Below are positions 1 through 11,270 of a stretch of 64,000 bases of DNA, piece after piece. The notes beneath the pieces were generated by a model that searched no databases, was not told the DNA's origin, and was given only the letters and a program-made list of their open reading frames with translations. The position numbers were made by a program, and so were the translations under genes. The stretch's first letter is position 1. Each line of letters begins with the position of its first letter. The DNA lies in contig JARKIF010000175.1 in NCBI GenBank assembly GCA_029378245.1, positions 1 to 64,000 of the forward strand, written 5' to 3'. The stretch is from Roridomyces roridus (taxonomy: Eukaryota; Basidiomycota; Agaricomycetes; Agaricales; Mycenaceae).

Positions 1-2046
1 TGATATCAGTTGTTGACTTCGGCAAAATACAACTATTGGATCAAGTCAGCAACTGGTGGTGAAGAGGAACACAACTCACCAGCATTGAACGACAAGGTTC
101 CGCTGAGTTGAATTTGCGTGATTGGGGAGTTGTAGAAATTGAGGGATGCTACCCGCGATCGAATCAGAACAGACTAAATTAGAGTACACAGCGGACGAGC
201 GAGCGGACTTCGAAGAGCTGCAGAATCACATAGCTGAAAGTGAATATCAGCCGAGAAGCATCATTCAAGTTCAGGATGTTGGGATTTACGCTGTCAGCGT
301 GTTGATCCGTGTTGAACTGATTCCAAGTTTGCAATCGCAAGCCAGTTAAGGTAAGATGCGTTAGGGCAAACGGATGCCCAACACCTACATTTCAGCAGGC
401 TTATATACTACTTTACAATGTAACTAGAATGTTCTACAAAAATCTAAGAAACTGTATCAGTCAGCAAAAGGGAATATTCCAGAAGGTTCTCGAGGGTGGC
501 GAAGCATGTCATGCCAGAAACCCAAATTCCCCAACACAGGACCTTGCCAGAGGCGCGTAAATATTGAGGTGTCTGGACGATCATCATCTGGAGGAAACTC
601 GTCAGAAATTCGTGCAGAGAAGGAAGACAACTCGCCACTATTTGATGCAAAAAATCTGGACGCGGATGCCGAATCCCGAGCCCGTTGCACTGAAATTTAA
701 CCGGTTCGAGAGATGCTATATGCAACAGGATCAGAGCGGCCTGACACTGGCATGCGATCAAAAGACTTACTTGGTTGAAAAATTGAGGGTTCGCCATCGC
801 CTGAGGCGAAAAAAAAAACATCTAGAAGGGCATACACGTGAACCGGCGCGGGCCAAAATTATCGACGGAAGATGACCGAAGGTGTGCTGACTGAAATAGA
901 GCCAACCCTGCAATCGACGAAATGCAAAGGCGCACCTCACAGCTGTCGTCGTGGCTGTCCATGTAGTTTGAGGCGCGGAATGGCAGAGTTTGAGCTCAAG
1001 AAAGGGGTGAACGGAATAATCGAACCATGAACTGAGATCGACTGACGTTGAACGGGGGATGAGGGGATGTGGACAGCAAAGAGAGTAACGGACGGGTATT
1101 TGAGCAACGCTGGAGAGAACGGGTCTGGTAGAATATCAGTGCACTGCGACGAAATGCAATCTTACCATCAGATCTGGAGAATTGTCAGCGATTTTCAAGC
1201 AGGAAAACTCGCAGTGGCCAGCGTGAAAGTACTCACGACGGGCCGGGGAAAACGAGTGGCTGGTAGACGCGATAACAAGTGACTGAGATCGAAAGAGAGA
1301 GAGAGCGAACCTTGGGGCCAACAACGTCCGTCGCAAAACGTTGAACTGCAAAGGTTCATGAACACCGTGCATGTGTTATCGAGTCCAAGACGCACCAGCC
1401 TCGCGGAGCATAGTCTCTTCTTCCGTGTATAGACATCGAGCGAGTTGACCAGCGCCTCGGAGCGGATACGTCGTGACGTAGAGAAGAGTCTACGTGTTCA
1501 CGCTCAGATTGCGTCCAACCTACTATTGCAGAGTGAATATTACCGTGTGGGAAGGACGGGCCGACTTCTGAGCGAGCGGTTGGCGAGCGGAGTCCAGTTC
1601 CAAGGACAGAGAGAAGAAAGGAATGGCGGGAGGCAGCCCATCCAGCTGAGTATCTCCGACGGTGGCCAAATTAGCCGGTCAGTGGGCTGTCAAAGTCACC
1701 ACCGGCTGGCCAAGGTCGACCACCAGTCGCTGGCCAAAGGAAACCACAGGTGCAGCCGGCAAACCACCGGCTGACCACAGGTCTGCAAGACCACGACCCC
1801 GTCGGTAAACTTCAACCGTTGTTGACCTCTTGAACTTTGCGCTGCGGCAGAGGATTCGGTCGGAGTTGCCCAGAGTAACGGTTTAGTGTCATTTGTTCGT
1901 ACTCGTTTACGTAGTACGGCTTCAAACTATGTGCTCGATTTTTTGATGAAAACGCCTGTCATAGAAAAGTCCGACGCATGTCGTTTCAACATGCCTTGCA
2001 CGCATGTCTCTACGCATGTGCAAAAAAGTACCAAGGTAGCCGGTTT
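1..2046. other. unassigned AT-balanced DNA, no gene recognised
   Basis: No open frame here resembles a known family, and the frames present are short and overlap on both strands. The right part borders an inverted-repeat element at 2047. The stretch is probably decayed repeat DNA, because the sequence right of that element matches the tail of a mobile insert at 22.4-22.58 kb. Confidence 0.4.
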
Positions 2047-2587
2047 TAGGGCTCCGACCCGGCCGTTGACAGCGACGGCCGTCGCTCTGACGGCCGTCAT
2101 GGGAGGTCGGACGGGCCCACCCGGCCGTCAGACCATGTTGCGAGGCCTCAAAACGGCCGGGTGGTACCCGTCAGACCCGTCACGGCCGTCATGACGGGTC
2201 GGAGCGGTGACAGCCCATGCCTCCAGCTAAATCGACCATCAGATTGATGTCAACGTGATGCCGGCAAGTCAAAATTACGGATTGATACTCGAGAAGCCTC
2301 CAGAACCAGCCAGAACCACAGTAGTGGGCCATCGGGAAGATTGCCGATGACCCATGTGCGCTACCCCTGGAGCATCAAGTGATGATGGCAGCTCAGCATG
2401 GTTAGTTAGCCGAGGACCCGTCACCACCCGTCATGGCCCGTCGGCCGGGAACGGGTACCCCGTCAGCCAAGGAACCGGACCCGGACCCGGCCGTCAAAAT
2501 TGTGGCTTCAGAGGGCTGTACGGCCGGGCCGGCACCTGTCATGACAGCTCGTTGACCCGTCATTTTGACGGTCGGGTCGGAGCCCTA
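2047..2587. mobile_element. hAT-like non-autonomous inverted-repeat element
   Basis: The left end reads TAGGGCTCCGACCCGGCCGT. The reverse complement of the right end reads TAGGGCTCCGACCCGACCGT, so the two ends are terminal inverted repeats with one mismatch. Both sub-ends are full of GGCCGTC, ACGGGT and their complements, as in the better preserved MITE at 42.35 kb, although the terminal sequence differs. No transposase is encoded. The flanking 8-mers (2039-2046 and 2588-2595) do not match, so the target duplication is lost or one end is rearranged. Assignment to hAT rests on the TAGGG ends and the resemblance to the second element. Confidence 0.6.
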
Positions 2588-2757
2588 GTCATATCAAGGA
2601 ATTATCCCTTCAACCCGTACAGTACTCATCGTCTACACTCAACTGACTGCCTCGGAGCTCAGCATCAGTCCCATATCAAGACTAACTCGCATGGTATCTA
2701 AGTATGAAATCGTGCAAAAAGCGCGTTTTCAAGGGTAGTCAAATCCAATGCTCATCA
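2588..2757 (+). repeat. right-end tail of a mobile insert, shared with 22.42-22.58 kb
   Basis: This stretch matches the end of the insert that splits the Ty3 integrase, from about 22,425 to 22,583. Shared landmarks are CCCTTCAACCYGTACAGTAC, GAAATCGTGCAAAA and ATGCTCATCA. In both places the tail stops directly before CCGNTG. Here the next bases encode ankyrin repeats. The element therefore abuts, and probably inserted into, an ankyrin gene. Confidence 0.65.
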
Positions 2758-2943
2758 CCGCTGCACCATGCCTCCTCAGCTGACCACCTTGACATTGTAA
2801 AGCTGCTCATGCAACATGGAGCGGCAGTCGATGCTGCTGACCAGGATGGCTGGACTCCGCTGCACCATGCCTCCTCAGCTGGCCACCTTGCCATTGCAAG
2901 GCTGCTCACTGGCCATGAGACAGCAGTCACAGCAGCAAGATAG
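2758..2943 (+). pseudogene. ankyrin-repeat fragment
   Basis: About 62 codons encode nearly two ankyrin units. They read PLHHASSADHLDIVKLLMQH, then a GAAVDAADQDGWTPLHHASS unit, and stop in a degenerate third unit. The sequence is close to the ankyrin array of the NLR-like gene at 34-36 kb but lies in the opposite orientation. It has no start of its own: the upstream bases belong to the tail of a mobile insert. I read it as a displaced, truncated copy of an NLR ankyrin domain. Confidence 0.7.
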
Positions 2944-3403
2944 TCTTGCCACATGAATTTTGGGGTTTGCACAAAGACTTCTGGCATAGCATTTGGAATT
3001 TCTGCATGTACACTATGCACATTCATTGTTCATATCCTAAGAGACTAAGACTGAAGTTTTTGATGTATCCTTTGCCCATGAGCAGCAAGTTTGACAGACA
3101 CATCCAAGCCACCGTGAGGGTGACATTGATTGTCCAATTGATGTCCCGACTGTCACAGAGCCGGTTTGAGACGTGTGACGGGTTTGCCGAGCACGGTACT
3201 ACGCGGCATCACGGCTGGTAAATCAAGCACAACTTGGAATTCCGTCTTATGTATGTGACTCGAACCATACTTGTGAAGATTCCTGAAGAATCAGATTAGG
3301 GATGCTGAAACCGGGAATGTCATGTCGAACTTGCAGAATCGAAGTCATCGTGTATAGCCTGAATGCGCTCACTTATGTACACCTGTGTTGTGTTCTATCC
3401 CAT
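2944..3403. other. intergenic, nothing recognised
   Basis: This lies between the ankyrin fragment and the 3' end of the BCS1-like gene. It probably includes the 3' untranslated region of that minus-strand gene. No other structure was seen. Confidence 0.4.
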
Positions 3404-5529
3404 TCACTCGACCTTCCCCGCCGACTCAGAAACACTAGGAACCGCCCCACCCACCTCCGCCTCCGCTTTCCTCTCATGCTTCCTACCCGGCACCCGCGTC
3501 CCACCAGACCCACCCTGCCCTTGCCCCTGCCCCCGTTCCCGTTTAACCCTCCTCTCCTCCTCCCTAACCTCCCTCGCCCTCCTCTCCTCCCTCTCCCTCT
3601 CAACCCACGCCTTAACCCCAGCCACAGCCTCGACCGGCTGAGTCTTGAACCCCAGCAGGTACCCCTGCAGATCCGCCGTGGAGAATTCACCATCCGGGAT
3701 GGCTTGGGCGAATTGCTCTGCGAGGCTTGCGAGTGACCTTTGTTCTGGGGTGGCTTTGGCTTTGGTGGCATCCTCATCGTCCGAGGCTGAAAGGACCCCA
3801 GGAAATCGCTCCTCAGGGAAGAACCGCACAAAGAGCGCGCGCGCCTGGTTCGAAGTCGCCAACCCGTACTCGATCTTGCGGTCCACACGCCCGGGGCGGA
3901 GGAATGCAGGGTCGAGGCGGTCGATGTAGTTGGTCTTCCGTAAAAAAAAAAAAGACACAAAAGTGAGTGAAATGAGAGAAGAGAAGATTAAATGAAGCGC
4001 ACAGTCGCAAAGAAAAGCCTCCCCTCCTCACTCCCCACCCCGTCGATCACGTTCAACAGTCCAGAAAGCGTCACAAGGCGCGGTGGTCCCACACGCTGCT
4101 GGGTTCCAGAAGGATCTGGTACCGATGCGCCGAGTGCATGTTCTTCTTGTTCCTCGCGAGAAGGAAACGCGCAGTCGATATCCTCGATGAGGAAGATCCC
4201 GTGTTTGGGGACTGTCGATGCCGCTTGCTGGAGGGTGATGTCGTCCACTCTGTGAGGTAGATATTGAGTGGCGGATAGCGCGATGAACAGACTGTACTTA
4301 CACGTTCGAAGCAAGAGAAAGGGAGAAGATTTCGAGATTGAGAACCCCAGCAAGTGCGTAGATGGTTGATGCTGGGAAAGTTCAGTCCAGTGCGATCTCC
4401 AAAAACTCCAGACCACGTACTCTTCCCTGTTCCAGGCGGACCGTGCAGCAGGTAGCCTCTTCTGTGAGGAATACCCGCACTCGTATACCAATCCTCGGAT
4501 TGTAGAAATTCTTGGGCATCTTGGACCAAGGAATCTAGCACCCCGGCAGGGAGAATGATCGAGCTATTCACCGCATTCCAGTCAAGTTCAATCCCAACTT
4601 GAGAGTTCCCATGTACCTACCTGAGTGGCCGCCGTAGTTTATGTTTTACATTCACCCAGGGGCTGCGATGTCTCATACGGTGCTGTGACGCACCGTGAGC
4701 GCTCGACTTGACAAGGAGTCATGAACTCACCGGGTCCATGAGATGGACGACCAAATGTGGTCGGTTGACCTCGACATACCGTTCGCGAGCCTCTTCCACG
4801 AACGCAGAGAGAACCTTCATGTCCAACGTATAAATCCTGCCAAAGTCAACTCGCTTCCGTTGCACCATGAAGATTGACAGAACACGCACGTTATATAGAT
4901 ATTCGCAGGCGCCTGAGACCCATTGGCAAGCGGCGCATTTGTAGTGCGTTTGATATCAATCCAATATCCACGCCATTTGAAGAGCTGGGGGATTTGGTAC
5001 ATGGGAACGTAGTCGGCGTTGCCCTCTAGGAGTTGTTGTGTATTCACAGACCACTTGCGCTCGGAGTTTTTGGCGGTGACGGCGAATTCACGGGAGCGCT
5101 TCCATACGTGTTCTTGCGTCTAGCAAACAAGATATAAGTGAGCTCTCAGTCTCAACGAGGACGAGGACGAGGGCGCACGATAAACAGAACGATCCACTCA
5201 TACGCTGGATCTCCATCGGTGAATTGCGCCGTTATAGAGTACTCTGCCATTCATGACTCATGATCAGCTTGTCCGACGACCAGCACAAGGAGAAACGCAC
5301 GAAATCTAAACCGCTGGAACAACCACTGCGCAAGCCGTCTCCCCAACTCGAGCAAAGATCCCAGAATCAATAGCTTGAGGCTCGATCCAAGGCTAGAACC
5401 GACGGAGAGGAGTCCCAGAGCACCGAATATCGAAGAGATGCCCATGAGGGAGGAGGGGAACCATGAGCCTAGGCCTGAGGTGTGCGGAGCAAAGGCTGCG
5501 GTTTCTGGGAGAGATTTCGGAGAGCCCAT
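3404..5529 (-). CDS. BCS1-like mitochondrial AAA ATPase
   Basis: BCS1 is an inner-membrane AAA ATPase that moves the folded Rieske protein across the mitochondrial inner membrane; basidiomycetes carry many paralogues of unknown task. The start at 5529 gives a hydrophobic N-terminal stretch (residues about 30-65). A BCS1_N region follows, with FTDGDPAYEWIVLF and YWIDIKR. The AAA core has Walker A GPPGTGKT, which is completed across an intron and followed by STIYALAG, then IFSLSLASN, Walker B IFLIEDIDCAF, a sensor region LLNVIDGVGSEEG and the arginine-finger segment FLRPGRVDRKIEY. The C-terminus is a charged, Arg/Glu-rich tail. Introns are short GT-AG. No break was seen, so it looks functional. 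Whether it is the true BCS1 orthologue or a diverged paralogue cannot be decided here. Confidence 0.9.
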
Positions 5530-6026
5530 GAGAGTGTCTCCAGAGAGGAGTGAGCGAGTGCTTGGAGCACTGGGCGCTAATATAGCGCTAATCTTCGGTC
5601 CCGCGACTGCGCAGATTGGAAGGAGCGTTGGGCGCTAATCGAGCTGCGGCGATGTGGAGTTGCACTGACTCGGACATGACGGTAGGGTGTCATCAAAGCC
5701 TGAGCCAATCAAATGACAAAAACAAAGCAAATGCCAATATGCACAAGACAAAACAAGTAAAGTACAGTGGATACAAGATGACACTACGGTACATTATAAC
5801 GAACGAATTGGCAGTGGGGGAGTACAACAACAAAGCAAAGTATGTACAGTAGTAGTACGGATAGATTGAGATAGCAAGCAAGATACAACAAGATACATAG
5901 CTGGAAGGATAATGGTAATACAAGATATTGCTCGGATGATGAAAAGAAGAGCCCAAAAGAAAGGAAGGAATGGAAGAACGAATAGCACCGGGGAGGAGAG
6001 GAGGAGAGGAGAGAAGATCACCGCTG
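5530..6026. other. intergenic: BCS1 promoter and WOPR 3' end
   Basis: The gap separates two tandem minus-strand genes. It should hold the promoter of the BCS1-like gene on its left side and the 3' untranslated region of the WOPR gene on its right. There is an AT-rich stretch around 5700-5960. No gene was seen. Confidence 0.4.
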
Positions 6027-8653
6027 TTACAGATTCACATCATCACCGTCGTACGCCCCATAGCTCGCACCAGTCGCGTAGGACGGGTACACCGGCGGGG
6101 GATGTGACGAAGACGACGATGACTGCTGATCCCTGGAACTTGAAGGACCCGAGTACTGACCACCCCACGTCCCACCCGTAGAGAACCAATGTTGCGGACT
6201 CGGACTCGGATACGAATGCGGATACGGATAGTGCCCCTGCTCAGGACCTGGCTGCCCAAAAGTCTGGGCAGTCCTGCGTCCCATAGCGCTAGGCATCCCG
6301 GTCAGCCCTACACCCACACCGACACCAGCCCCCAAACCGACCCCACTCCCACCCCGACGCTGCGCCTGCGCCGTCACCATCATCCTCGGATTCTCCATCT
6401 GCATCGTGGCCCTCCTTGGCTGCCGTTCATCCTCGACTGCCGCAAAGGGTACTGATGGCAAGGATGGCGGCGTCCGCGGGTGCAGCTGCATGACAGAGGC
6501 AGGCCTAAGTCCCGGCCCACCCTGTGTATACGTATTCTTATACGCATCAGCCGCAGCCGCTAACGAGCTCGAGCTGGCAGCACTCCCTGGACGTGGTCCG
6601 TGCACGTACTGAGCCGTCGAAGGTCTGGCTATGCTCATCCCACCACCACCAAGCGATGCAGGCTCGGGTGCAATAAACTCGGCAGCCGCAGAGAGCACCG
6701 ACAGCGCTGAATATCCACTCGACGTCGACGCTCTTGCGCGTTTCGGTGGTGAAGGAGGGGCGATGATGTCAGGGTACGGCCGCTTGCTGCTCACAGCCAT
6801 GTCTTGCGGGGGACTCATACTCGTACTAGCGCTGCTCCCTGTAAAAGCTGACGTTGGTGATATGCTAGGTGTCGGTGTGCGTGGTGGTAGAGATGGGGGC
6901 GGAGGGGGAGGCGGAGGCAGGTACGGGGAAGGCGTGCCTGGTCCTAGTCAGCGATGAAAGAAAAGGCAAGTCTAGATGGTACACACCTCCATGGTTCGCT
7001 GGCGTTGCTGGAGCTGGAGTCGGAGTCCCACTACCTCTGCTGCTGCCCATCTGCGTCGGTTTTGGAGTCGCCCCTGTGCTGGTACTGCTACCCGAGTCGC
7101 GATGAACGCTCTTTGGTCTTGCTATACTTGTATCTGGACTTTCGTCAACACCAATACTCACACCACCCAAGAAAAGAAACCAGAACTCACCGCCCCCGAC
7201 CTCCAGACCGAGATCATCATCAGCGTCCGCCTCCACCTTGGCCTCGACCTCCACGACTCCAACCCCAGCTCGCCCCCTCCCCCGTCCGCGCCCCTTTCCG
7301 TTTCCGGCCTTCCCACCACCAGCACCCTTCCCCCGCACGACACCCAACGCGGACGACCCGAGATGCAGATTCAAATCTCCTGTAGCCGCACCACCGGCTG
7401 CGATGACTTCGTCTGCTTCACCGCGGTACCGCCGTCTTCCGTCTGCGCCGATTTCTGTTTTGGGGGGACATCTGGGGAGGCGGATTAGTCGTTGGGTGTA
7501 ATGGGAATGAGAAGAGGGGAAGGAGGGGAGGGGAGGAGGGTACACAGTGTACAAGGTACGCAAAGTATCAGCCCGAGGGAGTAATGGTAATGCAGGCGAT
7601 CAAAGAATGGCTACGAGACGAGGGACAGTGGATGGCATAGAGGGAGAGCAGGGAAGGGTGGGTGTTTATGAGAGGGAAGAAGGGCACGAGGCAGCGGGGG
7701 AGAGGAAGGAAGGAAGGAGAGTGAAGGTACGCAAAGTTTAAGAGCGAGGGAATGATGATAAAGGTATGGCAATCGAGACGAGGGACAGTGGGTGGCACAG
7801 AGAAGGAAGGACGTAGATCCGGCAAGAGGCGGCGGGGAAAGGGAGAGAATACATAGATTCGCACTCACCGAAAATTATCCCTGTCCAACAACCCCTCCGC
7901 AATCTCCAAAGTTGCCAGCTCGGGTAAAGAGCTCGGCGCACGAAGACGACCAGCAGTGACATCCGCAGGGGAGTAGTACGAAACGAGGTGCTGTGTACCG
8001 CCGCCACCACCTACGCCCGCGCTGCTACCCGCAGGAAGGGTAACAGAGAACGTCTGCACACAGATTATCAGCCACTCTCCTCATAAGACGAAGATGAAAA
8101 GACACACCTTCTTCATAAGCCCATTGGCCTTGAACTTGTAGTTGTTGGTGAGGCTGCCGAGAAGCGTGCGTTCCCCAGTCGAGACAGCCGAAGACCTCGG
8201 TCGGCTGAGAGCCTTGGAGCTGGTATACAGCGGCTGCAGCGACGCGCCCGACCGCGTCCGACCCTTGTACTCCTCGTCATCGTCTGCCTCTGCATCCTCC
8301 TCTGCCTCCTCGTCTTCGTCGTCATCATCATCCTCCTGGCCACGCTTGCGTTTCCTCCGTCCATGCCCCTCCCCTTTCTTCTCCGTCTCCCGATACAGCA
8401 GAAAATTACCCAGAATCCGACTAGGACTCCAAAAACACCCGTCCGTCCAGCGCTTAATCCCACTCTCCTCCTCGTCAAAGACAAACACCGCCCCAGACGC
8501 GATGAGTGATTTGCGCTCGACTTCAGCAAGACGGCGGGTAACACGGGGGATGAGGCCACGGCGCGCAGCTTCGAGGATGAGGAGGGCGTCGCCGGTGGTG
8601 GCTATCCAGCCCGACCATGGTGGTTCGACGGGGACGTGTGGCGGGGCGGACAT
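6027..8653 (-). CDS. Gti1/Pac2 (WOPR) family transcription factor
   Basis: WOPR proteins (Wor1, Ryp1, Sge1, Gti1, Pac2) are fungal DNA-binding regulators of morphology, mating and development. The start at 8653 gives the N-terminal WOPR half: PPWSGWIATTGDALLILEAA, GLIPRVTRRL, then ESGIKRWTDGCFWSPSRILG. An acidic Asp/Glu-rich insert separates it from the second half: NYKFKANGLMKK, TFSVTLPAG, QHLVSYYSPADV and PPKTEIGADGRRRYRGEADE. The C-terminus is long and rich in Pro, Ser and Gly. Exons read as 8108-8653, 7869-8053, 7191-7471, 6987-7117 and 6027-6943, with GT-AG introns; the third intron is unusually long (about 400 bases) and purine-rich. Residues of both WOPR halves are intact, so the gene looks functional. 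A truncated copy lies at 41.2-41.8 kb. Confidence 0.9.
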
Positions 8654-9225
8654 GATTGCCTCTTGGGTCTTTTTGTGTGTGTGTTTTAGGTTTTGGTTTC
8701 GCTGCTATGATACCGAGGATTAGAGTTTGATTGCATGCACCGCCCAACTCTGCTTGCCTGGCACCTGGAACGAGTCAAGCTAGTCAAGTACCCTGTCTTC
8801 CGATGCTGCAGCCGTCTTCTCCGTCTCTTCTTGTGCCGTTCAAGCGCTCGTGCTCGTCGTCGTATCCAAGTCGTCTCGCCGCCTAAAAGCCCCGGATAAG
8901 GATCAAGAGCAGACTTCGGGCCCCGGATCTTGTTCTTGGAGCCTTCTCGCGTGTCTTTGGGATGCTGAGGGTGCGTTGAAGGGTGCCCTCGTCGACGTCG
9001 CTGGCAGTGGCGTAAGAGGGAGGAAGTGTGTTTGGCATCAATCAGCCTTCCGCGACGGCCAACGCCAACGCCAACGGTGTCGAAAAGCGGGCTGAGGGCG
9101 CTATCGTAACGAGGAACGTCTGGAATCGCCTTCAAAATTCTCCACTAGTCCCCCGACGCTGGAATTCTTGTGCCATGAACCTTGAACCTCCATAAACCTG
9201 CGACTCTCCGCCTGCAGCTTGACAA

Positions 9226-10635
9226 TCATTCTCTATCAGCTCTGCGCGTACTCTTATCGTAATCCAGACAACCAACGGTTACTGAACGGCGAGGAGCCGC
9301 CCCAATATGCACGAAAGCCTCCACTGCGAGCCTGGGCTCGGTCTTCCGAGAATAGTTTAAGTGAATTCCTTTTTGGGAATGATATCGGATTCTCAATCCT
9401 GCTGTCGGGCTTGCCGTTTGGATACAACACAACTCGTGCAGCTGCCTTCTCCATCAACAGACGATACTCACCTCGCACTCCAAAAGTCACTGTGAAGAAG
9501 TTCTCGGTTCGATTCCGGTTCTCTGCCTACATAGTTGGAAACAAACACTTTTTGTGTGCCTATCAACCACCATCCGGAATCGGCTTGTCCCCACCCCTCG
9601 ATTTCTTTTCCAGGCACCTCCGAAGAGCTCTAAGTATATGATCGCTGGCAGTTTTCTCGCAAGCTCCACTCCTTGTCTCCAGAATCCGTCAGTGGTGTTT
9701 ATGCAGATTGGCTGATGCAGCCTACAGTTTGACCCTGGGCTACACCTTTGATCATCCATCATGAACTTTTTTTTTGAATTTCTTGTTGGACCAGTGGCAG
9801 CGCAGACCCAGAAGCCCACCTATAGCTAAGTATCTCTGTATGGTATCTGCAACATCGACAGACAACACCTCTCTATTTAATAGTCAAAGTGACTGGAGGA
9901 AGTTCTGGGTTCGAATCCGCTCCTCTGACTGCCACTCCTCTTTCCAGCCTTTTCCTTTCCACATCCATTGACTACGATTCCGAATCGGTGTTCCCCCACC
10001 CCTCCATTTCTTTTGATGGTGCATCTCTGGCAAACTCTGAGTGCATGGGACCACTGGCTTCGCCTGGCAGTTGTCCTCTACCAGCTCGATGCTGCACTCT
10101 TTGTCACTGTCATGATATGAACCCAGGCAATAACCCGACGGGTTACAACCCGATCAACCATCAACCATCAGTACCCTAACAAGTGATCATCACTCGTCGG
10201 CCGGGTCTTGTCTCATCCCCTGCTTGGTATTCCACTCTCCCTGCATTTAAACCCCTACTTGTCTCGATCACCCCTGCTCCTACCCCCTACCCCTGGTACC
10301 TAATTCGATCATGTATTATATATACCTACCGTCTCAGTACTGTAGACAAATCTAGTCTATTCTCCCTACGGCTTGCTCTACCTCTTGAGTCTTGTCTTCT
10401 GCTCTTCGCTCGGTCGCCTCGTTCATTGCCAACTAGAACCTGACTCAGCCCTAGGTGCTGACAGTCACCCAGACAGCCTCGGAAACCCATTGACGACAAC
10501 ACATCTCTAGTCTGTAAGAAAATGGAGTGACGTAAGGTCCCAGTTCAAGCCTGGGCTACGTCTTTGCCTTGGTCCTCCGCGATTGCTTTTTTACACACTT
10601 GGAGTGGAAATATCTTATTGTTATCCGTCTGCATT
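9226..10635 (+). repeat. array of B-box (tRNA/SINE-like) repeats, copy A
   Basis: Diverged units carry tRNA-type B boxes, such as GGTTCGATTCC near 9507, GGTTCGAATCC near 9908 and CCCAGTTCAAGCCTGGGCTA near 10530. Runs of T (five to nine) follow about 25-45 bases after several of them. The same units recur at 32.67-32.95 and 43.0-45.5 kb. No complete tRNA cloverleaf could be drawn. The part at about 10,090-10,500 has no match in copy B and shows nothing recognisable. Confidence 0.6.
10633..10635. repeat. target-site duplication ATT, left
   Basis: ATT precedes the left terminal repeat of the 22-kb transposon and is repeated at 32,674-32,676. The empty paralogous site reads GTCTGCATTGAGGCC, with a single ATT at 45,268-45,270. 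Confidence 0.85.
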
Positions 10636-10745
10636 AGGGCGTTTCACGCGTCCATTTTCGACTCATTTTCGGCTCATTTTGAGTTTGATTGTCCTTCGCC
10701 AAAATGAGATCAAAAATGAGATTCCAAAATTTTGTCAAGTATGTC

Positions 10746-10787
10746 CGTTTTTGCAAAAGGAGCTCTGGAGCTCCTTTTGCAAAAACG
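10746..10787. repeat. perfect 20-bp palindrome near the left transposon end
   Basis: Two 20-base arms, CGTTTTTGCAAAAGGAGCTC and its exact complement, are separated by TG. It lies 110 bases inside the left end of the 22-kb transposon, a place where a transposase-binding or hairpin-forming site would be expected. Confidence 0.9.
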
Positions 10788-10860
10788 AGCTTTGCTTTCC
10801 TGTCCATTTTCCAGTGCTATTTCGGCACCCGTCTCCGAACAGCTGGTCCAGTGAATTTAT

Positions 10861-11129
10861 CGCGTTAAACAGGGAAATTTCGCCCATGCCTATTGCGTTA
10901 AACTCAGGGATGTCGCAGGGATGCCCAAGTGGGACGCGGCAGGGCTGCCGGAGCTCTGTCCTGCCGATCACTCGACTTTCGGCACGAAAGGAAAAGTTTT
11001 AAATAATAAATACTACAATATTGAATAAAAATCATTAATATAAATGGGTCCGAGCGTTTAACACGTTAAACTGAGCGTTCAACGCGTTAAATGCTCGGAT
11101 TTGGTTCCCCAGGGTTTAACGTGTTAAAC
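10861..11129. repeat. left subterminal GCGTTAAA repeats
   Basis: Copies of GCGTTAAAC or GTTTAACRYGTTAAAC occur at about 10,861, 10,895, 11,054, 11,081 and 11,114. Some are near-perfect palindromes. The same motif clusters at 31.73-32.18 kb inside the right end, and I did not see it clustered elsewhere in the window. Confidence 0.75.
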
Positions 11130-11149
11130 CTTGTCCCAAATCACACCGC

Positions 11150-11270
11150 CGCCGTACGTCCGGGCCGTCCCGCCGCCATAAACCCGCCCCGCCGTACCCC
11201 GCCTCCCGCCTCCCGCCTCACCACCGTACCCCGCCTCCCGCCCCGCCGCCGTACCCCGCCTTTCGCCACA
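11150..11270. repeat. GC-rich CCGCC tandem region
   Basis: This stretch is almost pure C/G with recurring CCCCGCCTCCCGCC and GCCGCCGTACC units. It keeps frames open on both strands, which explains long spurious frames across it. Confidence 0.7.

Larger units (their letters stand above)
7862..10635. repeat. segmental duplication, copy A (left part)
   Basis: From the second WOPR intron border (7862) through the WOPR 5' flank and the B-box array, this DNA is collinear with 41,226-45,270. It continues on the far side of the 22-kb transposon at 32,674-32,945. Similarity begins abruptly at the ACTCACCG splice donor. The non-coding part 8,654-9,225 is as well conserved as the coding part. It includes a shared GCCGCCTAAAAGCCCCGGAT block and a shared CGACGGCCAACGCCAACGCC block. 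Confidence 0.85.

Noticed and set aside
2739..3026. 95-codon frame antisense to the ankyrin fragment
   Set aside because: It is the complement of ankyrin coding sequence, like the larger shadow at 34-35.5 kb.
10636..10636. An 8-bp target duplication (hAT or KDZ type) for the 22-kb element
   Set aside because: Flanking 8-mers do not match. Only ATT is duplicated, and the empty site agrees with 3 bases.
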